Shown here: positions 14,080 to 21,595 of the stretch, piece by piece
Position numbering within the stretch: position 1 is the first letter of the stretch
How the letters are laid out: every line of letters starts with the position of its first letter
Position numbers and translations under genes: made by a program
From: Caryophanales bacterium
Lineage (GTDB): Bacteria; Bacillota_I; Bacilli_A; RF39; UBA660
Assembly: GCA_016291995.1 (NCBI GenBank)
Contig: JAEEZV010000035.1
Coordinates: forward strand, 1 to 21,936
Reading direction: 5' to 3'
DNA: 21,936 nt
Notes under the pieces: model-generated
Database searches by the model: none
What the model saw: the letters and a program-made list of their open reading frames with translations, nothing else
What the model was told of the DNA's origin: nothing

Positions 14080-15353
14080 TATAACCCTCCTTCATTGCTT
14101 TCAATAGTTACTTCTATTCCTAAATCTACAAGTTTAGTAAAGAATAATCTTTCAAATTCGGTTTCTTTAATCCTACTTGTAAATGTAATATATAATTTAT
14201 CCATACATGATATACATCCAACTGCTCCATGCTTATTACGACATCTCCCTAGCATAAATCCAATACCTGTTACATATTCTTGCATTTCCTTTGGTATATT
14301 GATAAGTCCGTAGTTAGATAATGTCGTTGTACAATATCTATCACCTAATAAATAATCCGTAATAGATAAAGCTCTTTGTTTAAGAAATGTTGGCATAAGT
14401 CTTACAAATATATTTCTTTCTGCTTTAACATTACCGGTAAATTTAGAACGAAGTCTTTTCTCATTGATCATATAACCAAGTTGTACTTTTACTTCTCTAA
14501 TAATTTCTTCTAACGAATACTCCCCAAGACTTGTATCTAATTTAGGATTTACATAAGAAGAAAAATTACGAAGAGTAACTGAACTAAAAAATCTTCTCAA
14601 ATTAACCGGTATTGATATTTTAATTGGTTTATTCTTTCTATCATGACGATTTTCTTGAATTTCAGCTAAAGATAAAAACATAATACTAGTAAGTAATTCA
14701 GTAATAGTACAATCATACTTCTTTGATAATTTTTTAAGTTCAGATACTGTCATTTCTCCAGTAATAATATTTAACATATTACTAGGTAACATTGTTCCCT
14801 TTAAATGATATGCTGCTCTTTCTTTAGGAACAAATCCTGAAGGGCCACAATATCTTTTAAAACTATCTTCCATTTCCTTTTTACTAGGCTTATCCATTAA
14901 ATTTAATATTTTATCAGTATATGGAATATTAACACCATATTTTAATTTTAAATATTCACGTGATAAAGTTAGTAATAATGTTACTCCACCAGTACCATCT
15001 GTAAGCGCATGAAAGAATTCTAAAGCTAGTCTTTTTTCATATACTCTTACTCTAAATAAGAAATGATTATTTTCCTTAAATCTTATCCTATTCATTGGAT
15101 TCTTAACATCTGGAAGTATTGGTGGAAGACCATCTGTCTTTTCTAGATAATGCCAAAATAATCCTCTCTTCAAACGAAAAGCAAAAGAAGGAAGACGCTC
15201 TAATGTATTAGCTAATGCTACCTTTAATATTTCTTCATCTATCTTTTCTGTAAAAGTAATTGTAAGTCTAAACATTGCTGCATACTTTTTCTTAATTGCT
15301 TGAGGGTAAATTAAAGCGGCATTATCTAGCCGCATCCATTTAATATTGTCCAT
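14079..15353 (-). CDS. Condensation/alcohol-acetyltransferase-like acyltransferase
   Basis: A 424-residue cytosolic protein of the chloramphenicol-acetyltransferase-like (BAHD/condensation) superfamily. The catalytic motif HxxxDG is H115-ALT-D119-G120, within LEFFHALTDGTGG. The second half has a KISIPVNLRRFF strand block and a GVG-like C-terminal lobe, as expected for two CAT-like lobes. Such enzymes transfer acyl groups from CoA or carrier proteins to alcohols, amines or glycolipids. No peptide-synthetase or carrier gene is nearby, so a stand-alone acyltransferase, perhaps acting on a lipid or alcohol, is more likely. It is first in an operon with the DUF6320-like protein and methyltransferase. 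The RBS is an unusual run of six G five bases before the ATG. Confidence 0.85.
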   Translation of the reverse strand: MDNIKWMRLDNAALIYPQAIKKKYAAMFRLTITFTEKIDEEILKVALANTLERLPSFAFRLKRGLFWHYLEKTDGLPPILPDVKNPMNRIRFKENNHFLFRVRVYEKRLALEFFHALTDGTGGVTLLLTLSREYLKLKYGVNIPYTDKILNLMDKPSKKEMEDSFKRYCGPSGFVPKERAAYHLKGTMLPSNMLNIITGEMTVSELKKLSKKYDCTITELLTSIMFLSLAEIQENRHDRKNKPIKISIPVNLRRFFSSVTLRNFSSYVNPKLDTSLGEYSLEEIIREVKVQLGYMINEKRLRSKFTGNVKAERNIFVRLMPTFLKQRALSITDYLLGDRYCTTTLSNYGLINIPKEMQEYVTGIGFMLGRCRNKHGAVGCISCMDKLYITFTSRIKETEFERLFFTKLVDLGIEVTIESNEGGL

Positions 15354-15390
15354 ATAATCCCCCCAATCTAAAAGATTTATATCTAGTTTT

Positions 15391-15419
15391 ATTATATATT
15401 AGATTTATCTCTAATGCAA
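15391..15419 (-). promoter_or_regulatory. Promoter of the acyltransferase operon
   Basis: TTGCAT (15414-15419) and TATAAT (15391-15396) on the minus strand with a 17-base spacer, 38 bases before the ATG. The -10 is perfect and the -35 moderate. Confidence 0.6.
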
Positions 15420-15421
15420 TT

Positions 15422-15444
15422 AAAAAGTAGGTCTAACCTACTTT
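15422..15444 (-). terminator. Terminator of the five-gene hydrolase operon
   Basis: Nine-bp stem AAAGTAGGT/ACCTACTTT with a three-base loop, then five T on the minus strand. The stop codon of the last gene (15438-15440) lies in the stem. Confidence 0.8.
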
Positions 15445-16313
15445 ATTCTTTCTAAATCATATGTATCTCTTTTGATATCCAATTTATATTTTGTTTCTTC
15501 TCCATCAGGTGAAGTCAAAATAAGTTCAGTCTTACCTTCTCTAACAAACTTAACAGCCAACATATAATCTTCTAATCTCTCATCATAAACAATATTGACA
15601 CTGCCATATTTTTTATCAGCAAGTGTTACCGTATATGTATCATCAAATGGATGAGCTTCTGTATTACTCATAAGTTGTGTCTCATATACTGGAGGATGTA
15701 ATAATGAATAAACTGTTATAATAACAATTAGAATAACACTTATAATAGTTCCTCCTATTTTAGCAAACTTATTATTAAAGATAAATAATGGATATATTAT
15801 CATTGTTGCAATGCAAAATAAACATATTAAGATATATTTAGGAAAAGAAAACATAAATAAAGGTAGATATGTTAAATATGAATAAGAAAGAAGTAATATC
15901 ATTGGTGCTAATATTAAGTATCCCCACCATTTATCTTTCTTCATATAGTAACCAATATAGCCCATTGGAATACATAAAATAGTCCATATAAACCAATATT
16001 TATAATATGAAAATAAATTCCATCCTTGCCAACTAAATGGTACTTGAAACAAATATATAAGTGGCTGACTAATTAAGAAAAACACAAAACATTTTAAAGC
16101 AGAATCCTTATTACTTTTACTATTCATAATAATGATAATACCAAATAGTATCCATACTTCAAAAGTAACTGCAATAGCATGAAAAGACGTATATTTAAAC
16201 CATGGAATAATAGCTACCAAAGCTGTAAATACAGCTGAAGCTAAAGCCATTATTATTACCTTCTTCCATGTCATATCAATTCCACCAAATATTTTTTTAA
16301 TCATTGTATTCAT
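15438..16313 (-). CDS. Polytopic membrane protein, function unknown
   Basis: A 291-residue protein with seven or so hydrophobic segments up to about residue 210 and a soluble C-terminal domain of about 80 residues (YETQLMSNTEAHPFDDTY onward) predicted outside the cell. No family with known function is recognised. The AAAGGAG seven bases before the ATG at 16313 supports this start, which overlaps the hydrolase by 17 bases. An ATG at 16274 (residue 14, preceded by GGTGG) is a reasonable alternative and would give the more usual MTWKK N-terminus. It is the last gene of the operon, ahead of a terminator. Its place beside a membrane-anchored hydrolase suggests a shared envelope role, which is inference. 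Confidence 0.75.
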   Translation of the reverse strand: MNTMIKKIFGGIDMTWKKVIIMALASAVFTALVAIIPWFKYTSFHAIAVTFEVWILFGIIIIMNSKSNKDSALKCFVFFLISQPLIYLFQVPFSWQGWNLFSYYKYWFIWTILCIPMGYIGYYMKKDKWWGYLILAPMILLLSYSYLTYLPLFMFSFPKYILICLFCIATMIIYPLFIFNNKFAKIGGTIISVILIVIITVYSLLHPPVYETQLMSNTEAHPFDDTYTVTLADKKYGSVNIVYDERLEDYMLAVKFVREGKTELILTSPDGEETKYKLDIKRDTYDLERIK

Positions 16314-17241
16314 TTAAAAACTCCTTTATTTTTTTAATATATTTTTTACTATCTACTAGATAACTAACCCCATGAGCTGCTCCCGGCATAATTAATAAAT
16401 CTTTTTTACCATTATAACTATCATATATCTTTTTAGAATTAATAGTTGGTACTAATTCATCATTCTCTCCGTGTATTAATAATAATGGTATATCTTTATC
16501 TTTAAGAATATCTAGAACATTCTTATCCTTTAAATCAAAACTACCAAGCATCTTACACCAAATATTAATAGCCCACATAAATGGTATACTACTAATATGT
16601 GCTAAATGCTTCATAAAATATGCTACCTGATCATATGCTGATATAAATCCACAATCCGCAATAACACATTTTATATTCATATTAGGTTTAATATCTTTAA
16701 TAGCCATCATCACAGTTGCTGCTCCCATTGATACTCCTGCTAAAACAATTGGCATATTCTTATATTTTTTATTAAGATATTTACACCATTCTATTACATC
16801 ATCACTTTCAAGTATTCCAAAAGATATATACTTTCCTTCACTAGGATCGTTCGTTCTTTGATCTATTAAAAGTAAACTATATCCCATATCATAATAATTA
16901 AAGCAAGATGCATACAAATCTCTTCCTGGATAACTCCTATAGCCATGAGCTTCTAAAATAATACCTTTATTTTTATCATTCCTAATAAGTATTCCATGTA
17001 ATTTTAATCCATCTCTAGATTTAATATACATATCTTCTACTTTTCCTTGGGTCTTTTTTTCATTAACCCAATCATTACCAAGTTCTATTTCCTTCTTATA
17101 AGGAGCAATTGTTTTTTCAACACCATTATGATAAAAAATAAATATCTTTTCCTTTATCTTTCTACTTACAAATATAAACATAATATATGTAATTAATATA
17201 TATAACAACAAAACTATTCCACATATTATAACTATCTTCAT
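16297..17241 (-). CDS. Membrane-anchored alpha/beta hydrolase
   Basis: A 314-residue serine hydrolase. One membrane helix at about 3-25 is followed by an alpha/beta hydrolase fold. The oxyanion region is EAHGYRS (about 97-103), the nucleophile is S171 in GVSMG, and the acid and base are probably D261 (GENDELVP) and H290 (GAAHG). The enzyme would hydrolyse an ester, lipid or peptide bond at the membrane; the face depends on anchor orientation. RBS GAGGAGG is strong. It is the fourth gene of a five-gene operon, after a DUF6512-like protein. Similar hydrolases often sit near HxxxDG acyltransferases and DUF6320 proteins in clostridia, and such an operon is the next one here. Confidence 0.9.
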   Translation of the reverse strand: MKIVIICGIVLLLYILITYIMFIFVSRKIKEKIFIFYHNGVEKTIAPYKKEIELGNDWVNEKKTQGKVEDMYIKSRDGLKLHGILIRNDKNKGIILEAHGYRSYPGRDLYASCFNYYDMGYSLLLIDQRTNDPSEGKYISFGILESDDVIEWCKYLNKKYKNMPIVLAGVSMGAATVMMAIKDIKPNMNIKCVIADCGFISAYDQVAYFMKHLAHISSIPFMWAINIWCKMLGSFDLKDKNVLDILKDKDIPLLLIHGENDELVPTINSKKIYDSYNGKKDLLIMPGAAHGVSYLVDSKKYIKKIKEFLNEYND

Positions 17242-17260
17242 ATATCCTCCTCAAAATAAA

Positions 17261-17803
17261 TTAATGATGATGATGATTACAAGGATGACCTTCCAAACCA
17301 TATTTATGTGTTATTGGATCCTTAAATAGAAAATTCTTAGGTGCATGAAATGTCAGTGTGAAGTAAGCAAGTAGTTCTAAAAGTAAAAGTATTAAACTTA
17401 AATATGTAAATATTTGGGGATTACTTCCAAGTGCAGAAACAAAAACAATATGATGAAATACTAATTGTGAACATATTATAGTTATACAAAAACATATTAT
17501 ATCCACAATTAAAATAGATTTTTTAGTAAATGGTATATATGCATAAAATAGCATTGGTATTACTAATATAATTGTAAGTAAACATAATGACTTAGCCATT
17601 AAATAATTTCCTGTAAATCCATATCTAAATCCGTAATATAAACTCCATAGTAATGTCGGTGTCATCGCTATCTTAATATGTTCCCATGTACTTTCATTTA
17701 CGGCCGAAAATACTGCTACCAGTTTATTATGATGACTAAATTCATAAGTAAAATGTAAAAGTGTTCCAACTGCTATAATTATAATTGTTTCCAAAATATT
17801 CAT
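17261..17803 (-). CDS. DUF6512-like integral membrane protein with His-rich tail
   Basis: A 180-residue protein with about five membrane helices. The N-terminal block LLHFTYEFS, then FSAVNESTWEHIK (about 32-44), is typical of proteins annotated DUF6512; the E, H and W residues at the membrane face could form an active or metal site. The C-terminus ends in GHPCNHHHH, six His and Cys ligand-type residues within nine positions, which could bind a metal. The function is unknown. It starts two bases after the GNAT stop, with RBS GGAAGGA, and is followed after 19 bases by the hydrolase gene. Confidence 0.82.
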   Translation of the reverse strand: MNILETIIIIAVGTLLHFTYEFSHHNKLVAVFSAVNESTWEHIKIAMTPTLLWSLYYGFRYGFTGNYLMAKSLCLLTIILVIPMLFYAYIPFTKKSILIVDIICFCITIICSQLVFHHIVFVSALGSNPQIFTYLSLILLLLELLAYFTLTFHAPKNFLFKDPITHKYGLEGHPCNHHHH

Positions 17804-17805
17804 AT

Positions 17806-18300
17806 CTATCTATCCTTCCTATATTCTAAAACAACATATTCTTCTCCCTTACCAACCGTATCCGTTCCCATATATTCATCAATTATCTTAAATCCACATT
17901 TCAAGTAACATTTAATAGCCCTAACATTTCTTTTAAAAGGTCTCAAAATAATTGCCTCTACTTTATTATTATCATAAATATATTTATTGATATATTTAAC
18001 TAGCAATTCTCCAATTCCTTTATTTAAATATTCTTCTTCACCAATAAATAAATCATATTCATAAACATTCTTACTATTCTCATATTTATATATTTGTGTA
18101 TATCCGATAGGTTTATTATTATAGTAAATAATATATAGTTTTTCTTTTCTACTTAATAATTTATTTCTATATTTTCTATATATTTCATCATATGATAATT
18201 TTCTTTGTTCAAACCATTCATATATAAATTCCTTACTACACCATTTATACATAAGTAAATAGAATTCATCTTTATCCCTAAAATTAATTAACTCTATCAT
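17806..18300 (-). CDS. GNAT family N-acetyltransferase
   Basis: A 164-residue cytosolic GNAT. The acetyl-CoA pyrophosphate loop is NKGIGE at 93-98, preceded by the strand EYDLFIGEEEY. The C-terminal motif has N125-VRAIKCYLKCGFK. This form is close to acetyltransferases related to aminoglycoside 6'-N-acetyltransferases (AAC(6')-like), but the same motifs occur in enzymes for proteins and small amines, so resistance is only a possibility. RBS GGTGG precedes the ATG at 18300. It is the second gene of the operon, tightly spaced on both sides. Confidence 0.88.
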   Translation of the reverse strand: MIELINFRDKDEFYLLMYKWCSKEFIYEWFEQRKLSYDEIYRKYRNKLLSRKEKLYIIYYNNKPIGYTQIYKYENSKNVYEYDLFIGEEEYLNKGIGELLVKYINKYIYDNNKVEAIILRPFKRNVRAIKCYLKCGFKIIDEYMGTDTVGKGEEYVVLEYRKDR

Positions 18301-18314
18301 AATACCACCACATA

Positions 18315-18533
18315 TTATTCAAACTTAAATATTATTCCTAGTATTGCTATCATAAAAATAATAACACTTGCTAATATTGTATATTTACCTACTCTTTTCC
18401 AGCCTTCTATTGTAAGTCCTTTAAAAGCAGCTTTCCAAGCAATAATTTTTAATTCATGACCTGTATACATATACAAACCAACTAGTAGTACACATCCTCC
18501 AAATATTAAAAACAAAATACTAAAATTACTCAT
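18315..18533 (-). CDS. Small two-helix membrane protein
   Basis: A 72-residue protein with hydrophobic helices at about 4-23 and 50-70, and a short loop containing KGLTIEGWKRVGKYT. Small proteins of this layout (GW-x-x-VGK before the second helix) are widespread in Bacillota and have no known function. It is the first gene of a five-gene operon: its own extended -10 promoter lies 18 bases upstream of the ATG, RBS GAAGTGA, and the GNAT gene follows after 14 bases. Confidence 0.75.
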   Translation of the reverse strand: MSNFSILFLIFGGCVLLVGLYMYTGHELKIIAWKAAFKGLTIEGWKRVGKYTILASVIIFMIAILGIIFKFE

Positions 18534-18550
18534 ATTATCACTTCAATTTT

Positions 18551-18559
18551 ATTATAACA
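18551..18559 (-). promoter_or_regulatory. Extended -10 promoter of the five-gene hydrolase operon
   Basis: TGTTATAAT on the minus strand, one base from the T-tract of the terminator at 18561-18583 and 17 bases before the ATG at 18533. Confidence 0.75.
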
Positions 18560-18560
18560 T

Positions 18561-18583
18561 AAAAACACCATAATATGGTGTTT
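18561..18583 (-). terminator. Terminator of the YdcF-like gene
   Basis: Stem AAACACCAT/ATGGTGTTT with a three-base loop and five T on the minus strand, 15 bases after the stop at 18598. Confidence 0.85.
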
Positions 18584-18597
18584 ATCTATGCATTATT

Positions 18598-20031
18598 TTA
18601 TATATTGTTAGCAAAATATGTTATTGTTATCATAATAGCAATAACCAAAATTATTGTTGAAAAAACAATAATATGTTTTTTTCTTTCAGCATAAAGTGTT
18701 CCAATAAATTCTCTAATAAAAGCATTAATCCAAAAATAGGATTTAGTTTTACTTCCAACACCTTCTGCCTTAATACCTTCTTCACTAGCTAATAATCCAG
18801 CTCTAAAAACATGATAATTAGTAGTTGAAAAAGCAATATTAGCATTCTTATTCTTTATTAATTTATATGAATTTCTAATGTTTTCTAATGTATTTTTAGA
18901 TTTATTTTCAAGAATAATATTCTTATCCTTAATACCATTTTTAAGTAGATAATTTCTAATAGCTTCTGCTTCGGATATTACTTCATCATTTCCTTTACCA
19001 CCAGAAGGTATAAACACTAAATCTTTTTTATTTGCTTCATATTGTTTATTTCTAAATTCTATTGCTTTATCTACTCTACCTTTTAATAATGGTGTTAAAG
19101 ATCCATCTTTTCTTATTTGACATCCAAGTATAATCATATAATCTTTATTATATTCTAGTTTTTTTCTTACTGATTTAATAGCTACCCATATTGTACCTAT
19201 AAGGACACATTCCAAATAAGCTACGACTAAATATGCTAAAGATTCTACAAAATTATATATATATGGTCCAGGACCATTCAAATTATATATATTGATAATC
19301 TGTGATTTCATAAGCCATTTATATACCAAATCAGGTAATAATGTTAATAAACATATAAATATTCCAATAAATAATCCTAGTAAATTCCTTAATGATTTTC
19401 CTTCTCTCATAATTAATTTAATATTACTAATTGTAACTAATATAAAAGTAACTAGCGCTATTGGAAATAAAACCATTGATAATGTCGACATTGAATTAAT
19501 GATATTACCAACTGTACGATATATTCCTCTATAATTAAATATTGATATTATATTATCTAATGTAAAAAATGATAAAAAGATAATAATACCTAAATAAGCA
19601 ATATTTTTATATTGATATAAATTATCCTTAACACTTTCTCTATATCTCTTTATTAATAAATATAATGAATATATCAAAATAATAGATATTGATATTGGTA
19701 ATACCTCAGAACAAGTAGATCTACCGAAATAACTATCTTCAGTTATTACCATATTCTTATGAATATATAGTATTTTTTTCTCACCAATAGATCCGTAGTC
19801 CATACCAATTTCTACTTTACCAGGTTTCTTAGCCTTTACCTTAATAACATATTTATCCCCAATTTCTTCACTTTTAATTACTTCTACTTCACCAGTTCGA
19901 TTTTCTAAAACAAACTCATAGTCATACTTTTTATTTATTTGAAATTCTTCTTTATAAGTATTTCCAAATACCATAATAACTACTGAAGAAATAGTAATTA
20001 ATATTAAAGATAATAAACCTATCTTTTTCAT
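18598..20031 (-). CDS. YdcF/SanA-like DUF218 membrane protein
   Basis: A 477-residue protein. Residues 1-23 are a signal or first helix, 25-90 an outside beta-type domain, and 110-290 hold about six helices. The DUF218 domain lies at about 297-440, with YMIILGCQIRKDGSLTPLL, SGGKGNDE, EAEAIRNYL, the ENKSKNTLEN motif and STTNYHVFRA. A last helix lies at about 453-473. DUF218 proteins (YdcF, SanA) act at the envelope and are linked to barrier function and peptidoglycan or polyprenyl precursor handling; YdcF binds S-adenosylmethionine. The added N-terminal outside domain makes this a long version. RBS AGGTGG; monocistronic between two terminators. Confidence 0.88.
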   Translation of the reverse strand: MKKIGLLSLILITISSVVIMVFGNTYKEEFQINKKYDYEFVLENRTGEVEVIKSEEIGDKYVIKVKAKKPGKVEIGMDYGSIGEKKILYIHKNMVITEDSYFGRSTCSEVLPISISIILIYSLYLLIKRYRESVKDNLYQYKNIAYLGIIIFLSFFTLDNIISIFNYRGIYRTVGNIINSMSTLSMVLFPIALVTFILVTISNIKLIMREGKSLRNLLGLFIGIFICLLTLLPDLVYKWLMKSQIINIYNLNGPGPYIYNFVESLAYLVVAYLECVLIGTIWVAIKSVRKKLEYNKDYMIILGCQIRKDGSLTPLLKGRVDKAIEFRNKQYEANKKDLVFIPSGGKGNDEVISEAEAIRNYLLKNGIKDKNIILENKSKNTLENIRNSYKLIKNKNANIAFSTTNYHVFRAGLLASEEGIKAEGVGSKTKSYFWINAFIREFIGTLYAERKKHIIVFSTIILVIAIMITITYFANNI

Positions 20032-20047
20032 AGTACCACCTAGATAT

Positions 20048-20056
20048 ATTATAACA
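20048..20056 (-). promoter_or_regulatory. Extended -10 promoter of the YdcF-like gene
   Basis: TGTTATAAT on the minus strand, one base from the T-tract of the terminator at 20058-20079 and 17 bases before the ATG. Confidence 0.75.
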
Positions 20057-20057
20057 T

Positions 20058-20079
20058 AAAAAGAAGATTGCTCTTCTTT
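20058..20079 (-). terminator. Terminator of the DUF1848/peroxidase operon
   Basis: Stem AAAGAAGA/TCTTCTTT with a GCAA tetraloop and five T on the minus strand, eight bases after the stop at 20087. The arms match those at 9471 and 10777; only the loop differs. Confidence 0.85.
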
Positions 20080-20086
20080 TCTTTTA

Positions 20087-20626
20087 TTATAATAATTCTT
20101 TTACTTTACTTTCCATATCTTCTGGCTTATATGTTGGAGAATATCTTCCTACGACATTACCTTTTTTATCTACCAAAAATTTAGTAAAATTCCATTTAAT
20201 ATCTCCATCTTTTTTAGCAGTCTTACTAATCTTTTCTACCGCTTTCATCGCCATCTTATTTTTAAATCCTTCAATTTCATCATCTTTAATTTGTTCTTTC
20301 AAATATGTATACAAAGCTAATTCATTATCTCCATTAACATCAGCTTTAGTAAACTGATCAAATGATGTATTATATTTTAATGCACAAAATTCATGTATTT
20401 CATCATCTGTTCCTGGAGCTTGATTACCAAATTGATTACATGGAATATCAATAATTTCTAATCCCTTATCGTGATACTTCTTATACAAATCTTCAAGTCC
20501 TGCATATTGTGGAGTAAATCCACATCCTGTAGCAGTGTTAACAATTATTAATACCTTATCTTTAAATTTACTTAAAGATACCTCTTTCTCATTCCTATCC
20601 TTTAACTTACAATCATAAATAGTCAT
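20087..20626 (-). CDS. Glutathione peroxidase family thiol peroxidase
   Basis: A 179-residue cytosolic GPx-fold enzyme. The catalytic residue is C35 (NTATGCGFTPQ); the supporting tetrad appears complete with Q65 and the preceding IPCNQFG block, W145 and N146 (KWNFTKF). A Cys at 81 (HEFCALKY) is in the position of the resolving Cys of thioredoxin-dependent GPx proteins. It therefore probably reduces hydroperoxides with thioredoxin rather than glutathione. It has Cys, not selenocysteine. RBS GAGGTG precedes the ATG at 20626. It follows the DUF1848 gene by 17 bases with no terminator, so the two share an operon. Confidence 0.95.
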   Translation of the reverse strand: MTIYDCKLKDRNEKEVSLSKFKDKVLIIVNTATGCGFTPQYAGLEDLYKKYHDKGLEIIDIPCNQFGNQAPGTDDEIHEFCALKYNTSFDQFTKADVNGDNELALYTYLKEQIKDDEIEGFKNKMAMKAVEKISKTAKKDGDIKWNFTKFLVDKKGNVVGRYSPTYKPEDMESKVKELL

Positions 20627-20643
20627 ATTACACCTCTTTCCTA

Positions 20644-21534
20644 CTATTTAACAATTCTCTCTTTTATTATATCATCTTTTTCTAATTCTCCAACCAATAA
20701 CGAAGAATTAGGATTATGTTTACTGTAATTATCTTTTACTTTTAATTCATCAAAGTTAGCATAACAATATTTACAAAAATGTTTACATGAATTATATACC
20801 CCTATATCAACCATCTCTATACAATTACATGGTGCTTTTTTTCTAGCTTGCCATTTCTTATATATTCTACCCGTTAATTTAAAAGCTAATTCCCTAGACA
20901 TACATTCATCTTTAATAAAACCATACTCTACCAAATTATTAACTTCCGCACAAGTATGAACTACCATATTATGTCTTCTAGCACTATCACTAAAAGAAAG
21001 TCCTATTTGTCTGTAATCATCTTCCGTTAATTTCTTATAATTTAATACTTTATAATTATTTCTTACATTTTTATAGTCATCTATAAAACTAATTAATATT
21101 TTACTTATATAACCATCTAATAAACTACATAACTTATCAAATGCATTAATGTGATAATCTATTGTATATTTACTATTTATAAATACTGGATCATATCTAA
21201 CTACAATATTATCTTTACCAATCATATTAGATATCTTTTTAATGGCTTCGATAATATCTTTTTTAGGTGGTAATCCCGGTTCAATATCTTTTTTATATGA
21301 TGTTAATGTAACATGAAAATATACTTTCTTTTTAATATCTTTTAATTTATCTAAGATAGGAATAGGATTTTTAGTACAAAAGAATAATAATTCCACATCA
21401 TCCAAATTAATTCTACTTACTAGTTTAGGATTAAAAGGATTTCTTACATCAATAAAACCCACTTTTAATCTATTCATTAACCATTCTGAATAAAATGCCA
21501 CAATATCTGTTCTACCACTTATATTTAAAATCAT
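20644..21534 (-). CDS. DUF1848 protein with C-terminal CX3CX2C cluster motif
   Basis: A 296-residue protein that matches the DUF1848 family from its first residues (ILNISGRTDIVAFYSEW) through FCTKNPIPIL, VRYDPVF and SFSDSARRHNM. Near the C-terminus it has C236-x-C238 and C250-KHF-C254-KY-C257, the spacing CX3CX2C used by radical SAM enzymes to hold a 4Fe-4S cluster, but placed at the end rather than the start of the fold. It could be an iron-sulfur or rearranged radical SAM-type enzyme; no reaction is known to me. The ATG at 21534 follows AGGAATG. It is first in an operon with the peroxidase, suggesting a redox link, which is inference. Confidence 0.88.
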   Translation of the reverse strand: MILNISGRTDIVAFYSEWLMNRLKVGFIDVRNPFNPKLVSRINLDDVELLFFCTKNPIPILDKLKDIKKKVYFHVTLTSYKKDIEPGLPPKKDIIEAIKKISNMIGKDNIVVRYDPVFINSKYTIDYHINAFDKLCSLLDGYISKILISFIDDYKNVRNNYKVLNYKKLTEDDYRQIGLSFSDSARRHNMVVHTCAEVNNLVEYGFIKDECMSRELAFKLTGRIYKKWQARKKAPCNCIEMVDIGVYNSCKHFCKYCYANFDELKVKDNYSKHNPNSSLLVGELEKDDIIKERIVK

Positions 21535-21554
21535 ACATAATCATTCCTATGCAA

Positions 21555-21563
21555 ATTATACCA
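21555..21563 (-). promoter_or_regulatory. Extended -10 promoter of the DUF1848 operon
   Basis: TGGTATAAT on the minus strand, three bases from the T-tract of the terminator at 21566-21595 and 20 bases before the ATG. Confidence 0.75.
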
Positions 21564-21565
21564 TA

Positions 21566-21595
21566 CAAAAAGAGAATTATAGATAATTCTCTTTT
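21566..21595 (-). terminator. Terminator of the flavodoxin gene
   Basis: Twelve-bp stem (21568-21579 with 21584-21595), four-base loop, five T on the minus strand. It overlaps the TAA stop at 21594-21596. Confidence 0.85.

Noticed and set aside
14079..15353. Nonribosomal peptide synthesis locus
   Set aside because: The HxxxDG motif is present, but there are no adenylation or carrier domains or phosphopantetheinyl transferase; a stand-alone acyltransferase fits better.
17806..18300. Aminoglycoside resistance acetyltransferase
   Set aside because: General GNAT motifs resemble AAC(6') enzymes, but nothing fixes the substrate; kept as generic GNAT.
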